Shown piece after piece: positions 50,697-62,404 of a stretch of 64,000 nt of DNA (positions within the stretch are counted from its first letter, which is position 1; each line of letters starts with the position of its first letter). Below the pieces are notes generated by a model, which made no database searches, was not told where the DNA came from, and saw only the letters and a program-made list of their open reading frames with translations. Both the position numbers and the translations under genes were made by a program. The DNA lies in contig NC_061788.1 in assembly GCF_022458985.1 (NCBI RefSeq), positions 1,026,499 through 1,090,498 of the forward strand. Direction: 5' to 3'. Source of the DNA: Mugil cephalus (lineage: Eukaryota > Chordata > Actinopteri > Mugiliformes > Mugilidae).

Positions 50697-51317
50697 GTTT
50701 GACTGTTGATTTGTGCTCAGTTTATTTCAGTGTTTGTGTTACATGTGTTAAACGATTCAGTGACCAGGAATATTACTGAAGTGATTTAAAAAATATGGAA
50801 GATGGGAAATAACCAGATGAACCTGAGGATCTGAGCCTCACATCACATGTTGGTAACATTATGGAAAAATGATTAATGAAAGGTAAAGGAGCAGATTTAA
50901 TGAGGGAGGGAGGTGAACCTGCCCCCGTTTAGACCATGTAAACAACCAGAATGTTTTCAACACGGAAAAAGCCTGTGACATGTTCCAGAGGGAGGGATGT
51001 TAATAAAACTCTATTAAGCAGATAAGAGGGAACATGGGGGATGTTGCATAACTTCTCAATGACAGGGTGAGACCAGTGAGGGCAGGTTATTGGGCTAAAG
51101 GGGAACGAACCGGCAGATAAATACAGATCAACACTGAAAAGAAAAGCAGATGTTTGTTAAATACAGGATTGAATGAAAGATTAAATGTGTAAATTAAAAC
51201 TGAACAAGAACCGGCAGGAACAAGGATCGACTCTTATATCGGATTCAAAAGAAAGAATATGACCAATTTATTCAGGGCCAGTAAAGAGTTTAATGACCGC
51301 GGGTTAATAAACGGTCC

Positions 51318-51416
51318 AGACCACCAGGGGGCGGTGATGCACACAACAGCTGTTTGCCAACTGCAATTACGCAAGAAGAAGATGGTGACGTCACAAGTCA
51401 CTTCCGAAAATACAAC
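51318..51416 (+). promoter_or_regulatory. pisd: pisd upstream promoter
   Basis: CCACCAGGGGGCGGTGATGC at 51321, then TTTGCCAACTGC and AAGAAGAAGATGG, then TGACGTCA at 51387, CACTTCCG at 51399 and ACATGGCGGCGG over the start codon. Same module as fktn. Confidence 0.6.
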
Positions 51417-53241
51417 ATGGCGGCGGCCGCGAGGACGGTGCTGGGCCGAGTGACGTGGAGCAGCCGCAGGTATTTACCTGTCCGTGACGTGGGTCCGTGA
51501 GGTCCGCGTGGCCCACAGGCGGGGGGAGCGCGTGGGCTCCGATCCGATCCAGACTCGGATTATCAACATTACGCTCGAAAACATGCGCCATTCTGTACCT
51601 GGAACAGTGTGTGCGTGATTACGTCACTAGCCACGACGTTCATGTGTTACGTGATTATGGAATCAGCTGATTTATTTAGACCATAGGTTCTGGTCCAGGG
51701 GAGGTTCTGGTCCAGGGGAGGTTCTGGTCCAGGGGAGGTTCTAATCAGCTGTTGTTTTACTTCCTTGTTTCAGAGTTTTCTCTCAGAACTGGAACCAGCG
51801 GAGGAGTCTGAACACTGGTGAGTCCCTGCACCTCCTCCTCCTCCTCCTCCTGCTCCTGCTGTGCTGTTGTTGTTGGTGATGATGTCACATCTCTGGACCA
51901 ATGAGCTCCTCCTGTCTCCAGGCCGTGGCTTTCTGCCCCGCCCCCGGCCCCTCCCAATCTTGTTGTTGACAGGAGGTGGTTACCTTGGTTACCAGCAGTA
52001 CAGGAGGAGTGGCCAACATGAGGCTGAAGCCCCGCCCCCTCTCGCCACACCTACACAGGTAGACGATGATCTGCTCTTTCTCCTCCTCTTCTGTCTCTTC
52101 TTCCTCTTCCTCCTCCTCATATGTCCTCCTCCTCCTCTTCCTCCTCCTCTTGTGTCTCTTCCTCCTCCTCCTCCTCCTCTTCCTGCTCCTCCTGCACCTC
52201 CTCCTCCTCATATGTCCTCCTCCGCTTCCTCCTCCTCTTCCTGCTCCTCCTGCACCTCCTTCTCTTTTTCCTCCTCTTCTGTCTCTTCTTCCTCTTCCTG
52301 CTCCTCCTGCACCTACTCCTCCTCCTCTTCCTCCTCCTCTTGTGTCTCTTCCTCCTCCTCCTCCTCCTCTTCCTGCTCCTCCTGCACCTCCTCCTGCACC
52401 TCCTCCTCCTCATATGTCCTCCTCCTCCTCTTCCTCCTCCTCTTGTGTCTCCTCCTCCTCCTCCTCTTCCTGCTCCTCCTGCACCTCCTCCTGCATCTCC
52501 TCCTCCTCATATGTCCTCCTCCTCCTCTTCCTGCTCCTCCTCTTGTGTCTCTTTCTCCTCCTCCTCCTCTTCCTCCTCCTCTTGTGTCTCCTCCTCCTCC
52601 TCCTCTTCCTGCTCCTCCTGGACCTCCTCCTGCATCTCCTCCTCCTCATAGGTCCTCCTCCTCCTCTTCCTGCTCCTCCTCTTGTGTCTCTTTCTCCTCC
52701 TCCTCCTCTTCCTCCTCCTCTTGTGTCTCTTCCTCCTCCTCCTCCTCTTCCTGCTCCTCCTGCACCTACTCCTCCTCCTCTTCCTCCTCCTCTTGTGTCT
52801 CTTCCTCCTCCTCCTCCTCCTCTTCCTGCTCCTCCTGCACCTCCTCCTGCACCTCCTCCTCCTCATATGTCCTCCTCCTCCTCTTCCTCCTCCTCTTGTG
52901 TCTCCTCCTCCTCCTCCTCTTCCTGCTCCTCCTGCACCTCCTCCTGCATCTCCTCCTCCTCATATGTCCTCCTCCTCCTCTTCCTGCTCCTCCTCTTGTG
53001 TCTCTTTCTCCTCCTCCTCCTCTTCCTCCTCCTCTTGTGTCTCTTCCTCCTCCTCCTCCTCTTCCTCCTCCTCCTGCACCTCCTCCTGCACCTCCTCCTC
53101 CTCATATGTCCTCCTCCTCCTCTTCCTCCTCCTCTTGTGTCTCTTCCTCCTCCTCCTCCTCCTCTTCCTGCTCCTCCTGCACCTCCTCCTCCTCTTCCTC
53201 CTCCTCCTGCAGCTCCTCCTGCACCTCCTCCTCCTCATATG

Positions 53242-53273
<32 letters not shown>

Positions 53274-56200
53274 CTCCTCTTCCTGCTCCTCCGCACCTCC
53301 TCCCCTTCTGTCTTACCCCCCCCCCCCCATGACATCACTCAGGTGAAATCAGCTGTTATCTGTGGGTCAAAGGTCACAGTGATGTGACTGTGACCCAGGC
53401 CACGCCCCCTGTCCTCTGCTGACCCCGTGTCTTGCTGCTGATTGGCCGCTGCCGTCGGCCGTTGTGTTCTGGTCCAATCAGTGATTAATAAGCGGTGATA
53501 AGGTTTTAAATCAGACATTAGACTCGTGCCCGTTATCGTGATTAAATAAGAACAAGATAAATATTTTATGGGAGAATGTGGAGGCTGTGATTGGCCTCCT
53601 TCTATTTATAGACCAGGGAGGAGGTGCTTCCCGCGTTAATCCCTCCTCCTCCTCTCGCTCTTATTAAGCCTCGTCTCCCCGTCTCAGTCCTTCCGTCCTC
53701 ATGCGTTGGACGTCTACCCGTCATGGTGAAGTTCTTCTCTCGTCGCCCGGGGAACGGTGGCTCCGGGCGCCGGGGGCGTGGCCTGATTCGCCAGGTGAGA
53801 CGCCGTCGCCCGGCCGACCGAGAGCGAGAGAGTGAGAGAGATGGAGGAGTGATGAGGACGAGAGCGACGAGATTCAGGTGGAAGTTAGTTAGTTAACGGG
53901 TTTATTAGTTAACGGGTTCATTAGTTAGTTAACGGGTTCATTAGTTAGTTAACGGGTTCATTAGTTAACGGGTTCATTAGTTAACGGGTTCATTAGTTAG
54001 TTCACGGGTTCATTAGTTAACGGGTTAACTCCTTAAAATGTTGACAAGTTAAAGTTCTGGTGGTGATGTGGTCTCTGTGGTGGTTAGGAGTTAGAGGGAG
54101 GTGTCACGGGGAGGAGGAGGTGTCATTGGGAGGAGGAGGTGTCATTGGGAGGAGGAGGTGTCGCGGAGGTGTAATTCATGGAGTCAGCTGTGCGGTTTCC
54201 TGAGACGGACGGAGACTCTGAACCTGAGGGGACGGAGTCGTCCATGTTTACTTTGGCTGGAGACCAGGATCCAGGACCAGGATCCAGGACCAGGATCCGG
54301 GACCAGGATCCGGGACCAGGACCTGGTCTCTGATTGAAGGGGGGCAGACAAGTAGATCTGGTGTCACCACGGAGGAACAGAAAAGAGGAGGCGGGGCTTA
54401 GTGACTGGTTTCTGTGGCAACAACTATATCAGCAGCTCAGCTGTTTTACCTTTAGCCTAGCTTAGCGGGTGTTAGCCTCTATCCGGCTAATCCCGTGCTA
54501 ACCTGCTAACCCAGTTATCAGGAGGAGCTCAGTGAGGAGGCTCTGAGGAGGAGGTGTCTTTCTGTTCTGTGTGTTCATCTGCTTATTTTTATTTTTCTTT
54601 CCTTTCATTTTGTCTCTTCATTCACCTCCTCCTGACTCCCCCATTATCACCTCCTCCTCCTGACTCCCCCCTCAGGCTGCAGCTTCCTCGCCTGACTCTC
54701 CGTCACCGTCTGAGCGCGCTCAGTGGCGGCTTGTGTCGCCCCGCCCCTTGGCGCCGGCGTCCAATCAGCTTCTTCTGCTACGTCCTGTCTGTCAGTGGTC
54801 TGCAGCCACTGGCCAACCGGGTAAAGAAGAGGAGTCAGTCAGTCACCTCCTCCTCCTCCTCCTCCTCCTGCTCCTGCTCCTCCTCATATGTCCTCCTCCT
54901 CCTCCTCCTCCTCCACCTCCTCATATGTCCTCCTCCTCCTCCTCTTCCTCCTCCTCCTCATATGTCCCCCTCCTCCTCCTCCTCCTCCTCCACCTCCTCA
55001 TATGTCCTCCTCCTCCACCTCCTCCTCCTCCTCCTCCTCCTCCCATGTCCTCCTCCTCCTCCTCCACCTCCTCATATGTCCTCCTCCTCCTCCTCCACCT
55101 CCTCCTATGTCCTCCTCCTCCTCATATGTCCTCCTCATCCTCCTCCTCCTATTTCCTCCTCCTCCTCCTCCTCCTCATATCTCCTCCTCCTCCTCTTCCT
55201 GCTCCTCCTATTCTTCCTCCCCCCCCATGTCCTGCTCCTCCTATTCTTCCTCCTCCTCCCCCTCCTCCTCCTGCTCCTCCTCACATGTGCTCCTCCTGCT
55301 CCTCCTGCAGGTGGCGCTGTACCGCTCCTTCCCGACGCGCTTCGTATCGAGGGCGTGGGGGCGTCTGAACCGCGTCGACCTCCCGCTGTGGCTCCGTAAA
55401 CCGATCTTCTCCCTCTACATCTGGACGTTTGGAGTCAACATGCAGGTCAGCGCCTCCTTCCTGGCGCCTCCTTCCTGGCGCCTCCTTCCAGCTTCATCTC
55501 CTTCACGTCTCCTTCACGTCTCCTTTGTTCTCCTGCAGGAGGCGGCGGTGGAGGATTTGCATCATTACAGGAATCTGGGGGAATTTTTCCGTCGTCGTCT
55601 CAAACCTGCAGTCAGACCTGTCTGCGCCTCCTCCTGCCTGGTGAGCTGCCCCCTCCCCCCCCTCCTCCTCCTCCCCCTCCTCCTCCTCCTCCTCCTCCTC
55701 CCCCTCCTCCTCCTCCTCCTCCTCCTCCTCAGACACTAGTCAGCTGTTTCTGTTGCAGATTTCTCCGGCCGACGGGAAAATCCTCCACTTTGGGCGCGTG
55801 AAGAACTCGGAGGTGGAGCAGGTGAAGGGAGTCACCTACAGCCTGGAGAACTTCCTGGGTCCTCAGAGGAGGCGCAGCGACGGTAACTCCCCACAGAAGC
55901 AGATTAATCTCAGGGAGGTTTAATCAGATTAAATGTCCATGTTACGTGTCCCTGTTGCTACGGAGACAAACTAACTTGTGGACATTGTCCAACCAGAGGA
56001 GAGCTGACGCTTCTTATTGAGAACAGTCTCTCCCAGTGAACAGTGGCTGCAGGAGTGGACACATATTAGCAGCAGCATTGGCAGCTTGTCTTTGTCTTGG
56101 TTTGTCTTGGTTTGTCTTGGTTTGTCTCCAGCTGTTAGCCGCGTTAGCCCAAGTGCTAGCAGAATCCCCGGCTAACGTATGCTTGGCTTTACACCAGATT

Positions 56201-57274
56201 AATAAACGCGGGTATGATGGAATCTGTATTTCTTAAAACTTGGTACTTTCAGACTGACTTTTAAAGAGTTAAAACCCTGAACACTGTTTTACAGCAGGTT
56301 GTTGTTTCAGTGATTCATGAAAAGAAAGAGACAGAATATTGAAGTTCATTTAGATTTTAGGGCAGTTTCTCTACGTTTGTTCAGACTAAACAATGAGCGA
56401 CTCCGAACCAGAGAACAAGCTGGCGACAAGTCTCAACCAATCAGATTAATCCGTGTTGTCGTCATGACAACCAGCACAGTTCATTTCCTCCTCAGCTGTT
56501 TTCATGACTTGTTCCATGTCTTCCTGTCCTCAGACTCCTCCTCCTCGTCCTTCAGGGACCTCCTCCTGTCGTCTCCTGGTAACGACCTCTTCCACGTCGT
56601 CGTCTACCTGGCGCCAGGCGACTATCACTGTTTTCATTCGCCCACCGACTGGAGGGTGGAGCTTCGACGGCATTTCCCAGGTGAGTGCGTGTTCAGGTGT
56701 GCAGCTGTTTCTTTCTGGTGTCCACCTGGTCTCCACCTGGTCTCCATGTCCATGTCTGTCCTCGTCAGGTGCGTTGATGTCGGTGAACCCGGGCGTAGCT
56801 CGTTGGGTTAAAGAGCTCTTCTGCCTTAATGAACGGGTGGTGCTGACCGGCCAGTGGCAGCACGGCTTCTTCTCCTTGACGGCGGTCGGAGCCACAAACG
56901 TCGGCTCCATCAGAGTTTACTTCGATGAGGTGACGCTCGGTTTTAAATTTCGCTTGTTTCTCACTTGGACCGAACGTTTAAATGTGAATGTTTTCTGTTT
57001 GAAGGAGCTTCAGACCAACGCTCCTCGATACAGAAAAGGCTCGTTCCACGACCACAGCTACACGGCCGCCTGCAACCAGCTGGTGAAGATGGCGGGAGAA
57101 AGGGGCGTGGTCTCGGCGGATGGAGGGGGCGTGGCCTTACAGAAGGGGGACGCTGTTGGGGAGTTTAACCTGGGCTCCACCATCGTTCTGCTGTTTGAGG
57201 CTCCCAGAGACTTTAGGTTCAACCTGCAGCCTGGACAGCGAATCAGAGTCGGAGAAGGCCTCGGCTCTCTGTGA
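51417..57274 (+). CDS. pisd: Phosphatidylserine decarboxylase proenzyme
   Basis: Inner mitochondrial membrane enzyme that makes phosphatidylethanolamine from phosphatidylserine. Upstream isoform exons: 51417-51469, 51774-51817, 51922-52058, then shared 55311-55445, 55539-55640, 55759-55882, 56534-56680, 56769-56929, 57005-57274; 390 aa, phases consistent. The N-terminus is Arg-rich without acids ([18 protein letters not shown]), a mitochondrial presequence, followed by a membrane segment [19 protein letters not shown]. The catalytic part shows [70 protein letters not shown] and the self-cleavage motif [14 protein letters not shown], where the serine becomes the pyruvoyl group. A Gly/Ala-rich insert ([14 protein letters not shown]) precedes it. 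A second 5' end is listed separately. Intron 3 is 3.2 kb, largely TCC repeat. Confidence 0.95.
52064..53331. repeat. TCC/CTC pyrimidine array with higher-order units
   Basis: 1.27 kb of CTCCTCCTCTTCCTGCTCC with CATATGTCC and TTGTGTCTC interruptions. Blocks of 140-460 bp recur (CATATGTCCTCC at 52109, 52210, 52410, 52508, 52864, 52962, 53104, 53236). It ends in a 15-C run. Pure purine/pyrimidine asymmetry; long ORFs on both strands are artefacts. Confidence 0.97.
53723..54820 (+). CDS. pisd: Alternative pisd first exons (second N-terminus)
   Basis: Two further exons lie inside pisd intron 3: 53723-53794 ([13 protein letters not shown] to GLIRQ) and 54683-54820 ([16 protein letters not shown] to LQPLANR). 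They join in phase 0, and the second ends in phase 0 before the shared exon at 55311. Its sequence resembles the human long PISD isoform (FPQLALRRRLGQLS, LRPLSR), as I remember it. Together they give a 70-residue alternative N-terminus lacking the upstream presequence. The acceptor chosen (GCTGCAG, ending 54682) keeps the frame; the one 7 bp earlier would not. A TSS and promoter just before 53.7 kb are implied but not identified. Confidence 0.7.
53892..54030. repeat. TTAGTTAACGGGTTCA repeat
   Basis: Seven units of 16-20 bp in pisd between the two alternative exons. Confidence 0.9.
54842..55309. repeat. Second TCC array with the same CATATGTCC interruptions
   Basis: CTCCTCCTCCTCATATGTCC units up to the acceptor at 55310. 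The same interruption word as in 52064-53331 indicates a shared origin. A third short TCC tract lies at 55651-55732. Confidence 0.95.
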
Positions 57275-57621
57275 TTGGCCACGCTGCAGGTCACCATGGC
57301 AACGCGTCCCCGTCCATCTGATTGGTCGTCTAAACCAGCACCAGCGCCTTCTGGAGGTTTCAGGCGGCGGTGCCTGAGGCATTATGGGTAATGTCCAAAG
57401 TGAAGAGACTGAAGGGGACAGGTTTATTTATAAAACTCCCAGAATGCCTTGTGCCAAACCCTCTGTTCAGTACATCCTATTTAACTAACGATGCATTTTT
57501 ACTGAAGACTGAAATGTAACTTTTGATGTTGTTGCCAGACAGTTTGAATGTTTAAGCTCCATCTCAGTTTTTATTTCTGTTCTTGAACCAACTACTTTAA
57601 TTTTGTTAAATGTTGATGATG

Positions 57622-57635
57622 AATAAATGAATAAA
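57622..57635 (+). promoter_or_regulatory. pisd: pisd polyadenylation signals
   Basis: AATAAA at 57622 and 57630, 350 bp after the pisd stop codon. Confidence 0.7.
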
Positions 57636-57832
57636 TGTTTTGGAGAACGTGCTGTGGTTAAACTCACCTGGCTGAACCAAACGCGTGAACGGTTTCATGT
57701 TAATGACTTTAATGACACTGATTCAGCTTTTACACATTTTATGCACAAAATAAATAGAAATGATGAAGAATTATTACGTTAATTAAATTTAAACTGACAA
57801 GAAGAACTAAAGCAAACTGACTGGTCCATAGT

Positions 57833-58691
<859 letters not shown>

Positions 58692-58732
58692 TTTGTTCTG
58701 ATTGGACCAGAAGAATGTTTCTGTTCAAGACT

Positions 58733-59215
58733 TGAACCAGAACCACATTAGAACCATATTAGAACCAGATTAGAACCAGATTAGAACTAAACTAGAACTA
58801 TATTAGAACCAGATTAGAGCCAGATTAGAACCACATTAGAACCAGATTAGAACCAGATTAGAACCAAACTAGAACCATATTAGAACAAGATTAGAACCAA
58901 ACTAGAACCATATTAGAACCAGATTAGAACCAGATTAGAACCAGATTAGAACTAGATTAGAACCAAACTAGGACCATATTAGAACCAGATTAGAACCAGA
59001 TTAGAACCAAACTAGAACCATATAGAACAAACTTAGAACCAAACTAGAACCATATTAGAACCAATAGAACAGAATAGAGAAAGATTAGACAACGGAACCT
59101 ATTAGAACCAGATTAGAACCAGAACCACAACTAGGACAACATTAGAACCTAACTAGAACCAAACCAGAACCAGACTAGAACCACAACTAGAACCAGACTA
59201 GAACCAATGAACAGT
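58733..59215. repeat. 11-bp repeat (AGATTAGAACC)
   Basis: About 40 units of ACCAGATTAGAACC and ACCAAACTAGAACC upstream of the RING gene. 59.2-59.65 kb beyond is T/C-rich with no feature seen. Confidence 0.93.
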
Positions 59216-59659
59216 CTCCACTCGTTCTCTCTTAAACTCACCTGAATGTGTCTCTCTTCTTCTTTTCTTCTTCTTCACATCTTCTCTTTCTCTCGTTTGT
59301 TTTTGTTCCGTCTTTTCTTTCACTCTTTCAAGTTGTTCTTTTCTTTTCGTCTTCGCTCGTTTGTTCTCGGTTCCTGGTTCTCTTCTATCTTCCTCTTCTT
59401 ATCTTTAATTCTTCCTTCTACCTGACTGTTCTTTCCCTCCGTCCTCTGTCTCGTTGTTCCTGTCTTCATCCATAATTGATTCTGGGGCCGGGCCTCCTCG
59501 TTAATCATTCAACAGAACCGGCGCTAACGAGGCTTCGGGCCAGAACCTCCTCCCCCGACTAGAACTCCCCATAATCACTGATTATTATGATCAACCAGGT
59601 ATCAGGTGACAGACTGGGGTTGCCTAGCAACAGAGACACACAGGGTTACAGCAGAGAAA

Positions 59660-60557
59660 CAGGAGGACCAGGTCTCAGGGGACCAGGTCTCGGTGGACCA
59701 GGTCTCAGTGGACCAGGTCTCGGTGGATCAGGGGACCAGGTCTCAGTGGATCAGGTCTCAGTGGACCAGGTCTCGGTGGACCAGGTCTCAGTGGACCAGG
59801 TCTCGGTGGATCAGGTCTCAGTGGATCAGGTCTCAGTGGACCAGGTCTCGGTGGACCAGGTCTCGGTGGACCAGGTCTCAGTGGACCAGGTCTCGGTGGA
59901 TCAGGTCTCGGTGGACCAGGCCTCAGTGGACCAGGTCTCAGTGGATCAGGGAACCAGGCCTCAGTGGACCAGGTCTCGGTGGATCAGGTCTCAGTGGACC
60001 AGGTCTCGGTGGATCAGGGGACCAGGTCTCAGTGGACCAGGTCTAGGTGGATCAGGGGACCAGGTCTCAGTGGATCAGGTCTAGGTGGATCAGGGGACCA
60101 GGTCTCAGTGGATCAGGTATCGGTGGACCAGGTCTCAGTGGACCAGGTCTCGGTGGATCAGGGGACCAGGTCTCAGTGGATCAGGTATCGGTGGACCAGG
60201 TCTCGGTGGACCAGGCCTCAGTGGACCAGGTCTCGGTGGATCAGGTCTCAGTGGATCAGGTCTCAATGGACCAGGTCTCAGTGGACCAGGTCTCGGTGGA
60301 CCAGGGACCAGGTCTCGGTGGACCAGAGACCAGGTCTCAGTGGATCAGGTCTCGGTGGACCAGGTCTCGGTGGACCAGGTAACGGTGGACCAGGTCTCGG
60401 TGGACCAGGGACCAGGTCTCAGTGGATCAGGTCTCGGTGGACCAGGTAACGGTGGACCAGGTCTCGGTGGACCAGGGACCAGGTCTCAGTGGATCAGGTC
60501 TCGGTGGACCAGGTCTCGGTGGACCAGGTAACGGTGGACCAGGGACCAGGTCTCAGG
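59660..60557. repeat. 0.9-kb 15-bp minisatellite (GTGGACCAGGTCTCG)
   Basis: About 59 units with GATCAGG, TCTCAGT and AGGGGACCAGG variants; higher-order blocks with GGTAACGGTGG near 60378, 60442 and 60526. Intergenic. Confidence 0.97.
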
Positions 60558-60921
60558 TAAATAATCAGTCCTTCATCTCATTATCAGATTTTATTCAACT
60601 CCATAAACTTTATTCTTGTATTTATACTTAAACTCCTTCATTCTTAAATGTTCAAAATCATTGTCAAGAAAAATATAAATACTTTCTGGAAAAAAACAAA
60701 ATGAATCATTTCCAGGATAAAATATAAAATCTTTACAAAACCAACAATCCAGCTCCTGCAATTTGTTCTGATTAACAACCGTTAACGAAGCAGAAAGGAG
60801 GCGTGTTCTTGAAATACATCCCAGAATAATAACATTCATCAAGAGTCTGATCAGGTTATTACATATATAAGGATTTATTTATGATTTATTATTTAGAACT
60901 AAGGATTCTTTTATTCTGCGA

Positions 60922-61040
60922 TGATGTCACTTCCTCCCTTTAACTGCGATGATGTCACTTCCTCCCTTCAACTGCGATGATGTCACTCTGTCTGTGGTGA
61001 TGTCACTTCCTTTGTCTGTGGTGATGTCACTTCCTCCTGC
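60922..61040. repeat. GATGATGTCACTTCCTCC repeat
   Basis: Five units of about 26-30 bp at the 3' end of the small minus-strand ORF. Confidence 0.85.
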
Positions 61041-61269
61041 ATCTGTAGCAGCAGGCGTGGCACCGCCCTCCCCCCTCCTCCTCCCCTCCATCTTCCTTCA
61101 CCATATATGGCGGCGGGGGGGCGGAGTTATAGGGATTGACATCGTTACTGCTCACTGTCATCGGATTGGCTATCACCGTGGCCACATCATCTGAGGGGCG
61201 AAGCTTTGCCCGCGGGATGGTCACCTGACCATACGGATTGTCCAGTGATAGGTTGATGTTTGTTGACAT
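61027..61269 (-). CDS. Unrecognised 80-aa ORF with PPPY motif and Cys-rich end
   Basis: ATG in fair context (CCCCATCATGTC). The protein begins MSTNINLSLDNPYGQVTIPR, continues with DDVATVIANPMTVSS, a WW-ligand-type SAPPPPYMV, an acidic/Gly linker and a C-terminal cluster GRCHACCYRCRRK. The composition of the first 55 residues looks like real protein rather than repeat, while the last residues run into the 60.9-61.0 kb array. It may be one exon of a larger gene (a possible donor follows PPPPYM). I do not recognise a family. Confidence 0.4.
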   Translation of the reverse strand: MSTNINLSLDNPYGQVTIPRAKLRPSDDVATVIANPMTVSSNDVNPYNSAPPPPYMVKEDGGEEEGGGRCHACCYRCRRK

Positions 61270-61519
61270 GATGGGGAAGAAGGCGGGGCTAAAACCAACC
61301 AGCCAATCAATTAATCAGCCAGCCGTCCAATCAGGAGAGAGGTCTGTATAGAAAAGAGAGAGATTATCTGTGAGAGGAGGAGAGGAAGACGAGGAGGACA
61401 AGAAAGGGAGGAAGGAGAGGAAGAGGAAGAGTAGAGGAAGAGGAGAAGAAGAGGAGAGGAAAGGAGGAGGAGCTCTTGTTCTCTACTCTTTAGTATCAGT
61501 CATGTAGCTCTGTGCTACT

Positions 61520-61857
61520 CCTGTATAGCATGTTAGTTGCATGTTAGCTGTATGTTAGCTGCATGTTAGGTGCACATTAGTTGCATGTTAGCTACATGTT
61601 AGCTGCATGGAAGTTGCAGGTTAGCTGTATGTTAGCTGCACATTTGTTGAAGGTTAGCTGCATGTTAGCTGCATGTTAGTTACATGTTAGCTGCACGTTA
61701 GCTGTATGTTAGCTGTATTGTTAGTTGCATGTTAGCTGCACGTTAGCTGTATGTTAGCTGTATTGTTAGTTGCATGTTAGCTGCACGTTAGCTGTATGTT
61801 AGCTGTATTGTTAGTTGCATGTTAGCTGCACGTTAGCTGTATGTTAGCTGTATTGTT
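61520..61857. repeat. ATGTTAGCTGC minisatellite with 45-bp higher-order unit
   Basis: 11-bp units (CATGTTAGCTG); from 61690 a 45-bp block containing TATTGTTAGTTGCATGTTAG is repeated about four times, ending at the LINE tail. Confidence 0.93.
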
Positions 61858-62340
61858 AGCAGCATGCTAACTCTCCTCCTCCATCTTCTTGTGGAGTTGT
61901 GTTTGTGACCTGTGGAGCTACATAAACTACATCTGTAGTCCTGCTCTCATCAAGCTGCCCAGTCTCCTGGGCCTCCCGAAGTCCTCCACTCATCCCTGGT
62001 TCTACATCAGGTCTCTAGACCATCAGGCCTCTAGACCATCATCTGGTTCTACATCAGGTCTCTAGACCATCATCTGGTTCTACATCAGGCCTCTAGGCCA
62101 TCATCTGGTTCTACATCAGGCCTCTAGACCATCATCTGGTTCTACATCAGGTCTCTAGACCATCATCTGGTTCTACATCAGGCCTCTAGACCATCAGGCC
62201 TCTAGGCCATCATCTGGTTCTACATCAGGCCTCTAGGCCATCATCTGGTTATACATCAGGCCTCTAGACCATCAGGCCTCTAGGCCATCATCTGGTTCTA
62301 CATGGACCCTTTAGTCAGACGGATCTTTATCTCTTCTCTT
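61858..62340 (+). mobile_element. LINE 3' tail, second copy (same family as 43233)
   Basis: CAGCATGCTAACTCTCCTCC through CTACATAAACTACATCTGTA and CTGGGCCTCCCGAAGTCCTC is the reverse complement of 43430-43560. The middle of the tail has become a tandem repeat. Nothing of the coding part remains. Confidence 0.8.
62000..62300. repeat. Minisatellite grown from the LINE tail
   Basis: About nine units of CATCATCTGGTTCTACATCA plus GGCCTCTAGAC. One unit is present in single copy in the LINE at about 43385-43420 (reverse strand). Confidence 0.9.
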
Positions 62341-62404
62341 TTTCTTTCAGGTTTTGAGATGATTTGTTTTTAACTGATTAAATGTATAAAACCATCAGCA
62401 GAGG

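Noticed and set aside
51861-53387. Very long Leu/Ser/Pro ORF of about 500 codons and its Arg/Glu-rich counterparts on the other strand
   Set aside because: They are readings of a TCC trinucleotide array in a pisd intron; the only coding part is the exon 51922-52058.
59587-60531. SVDQVSVDQ and GGPGLSGPG ORFs
   Set aside because: 15-bp minisatellite; silk-like composition is only a result of the period.
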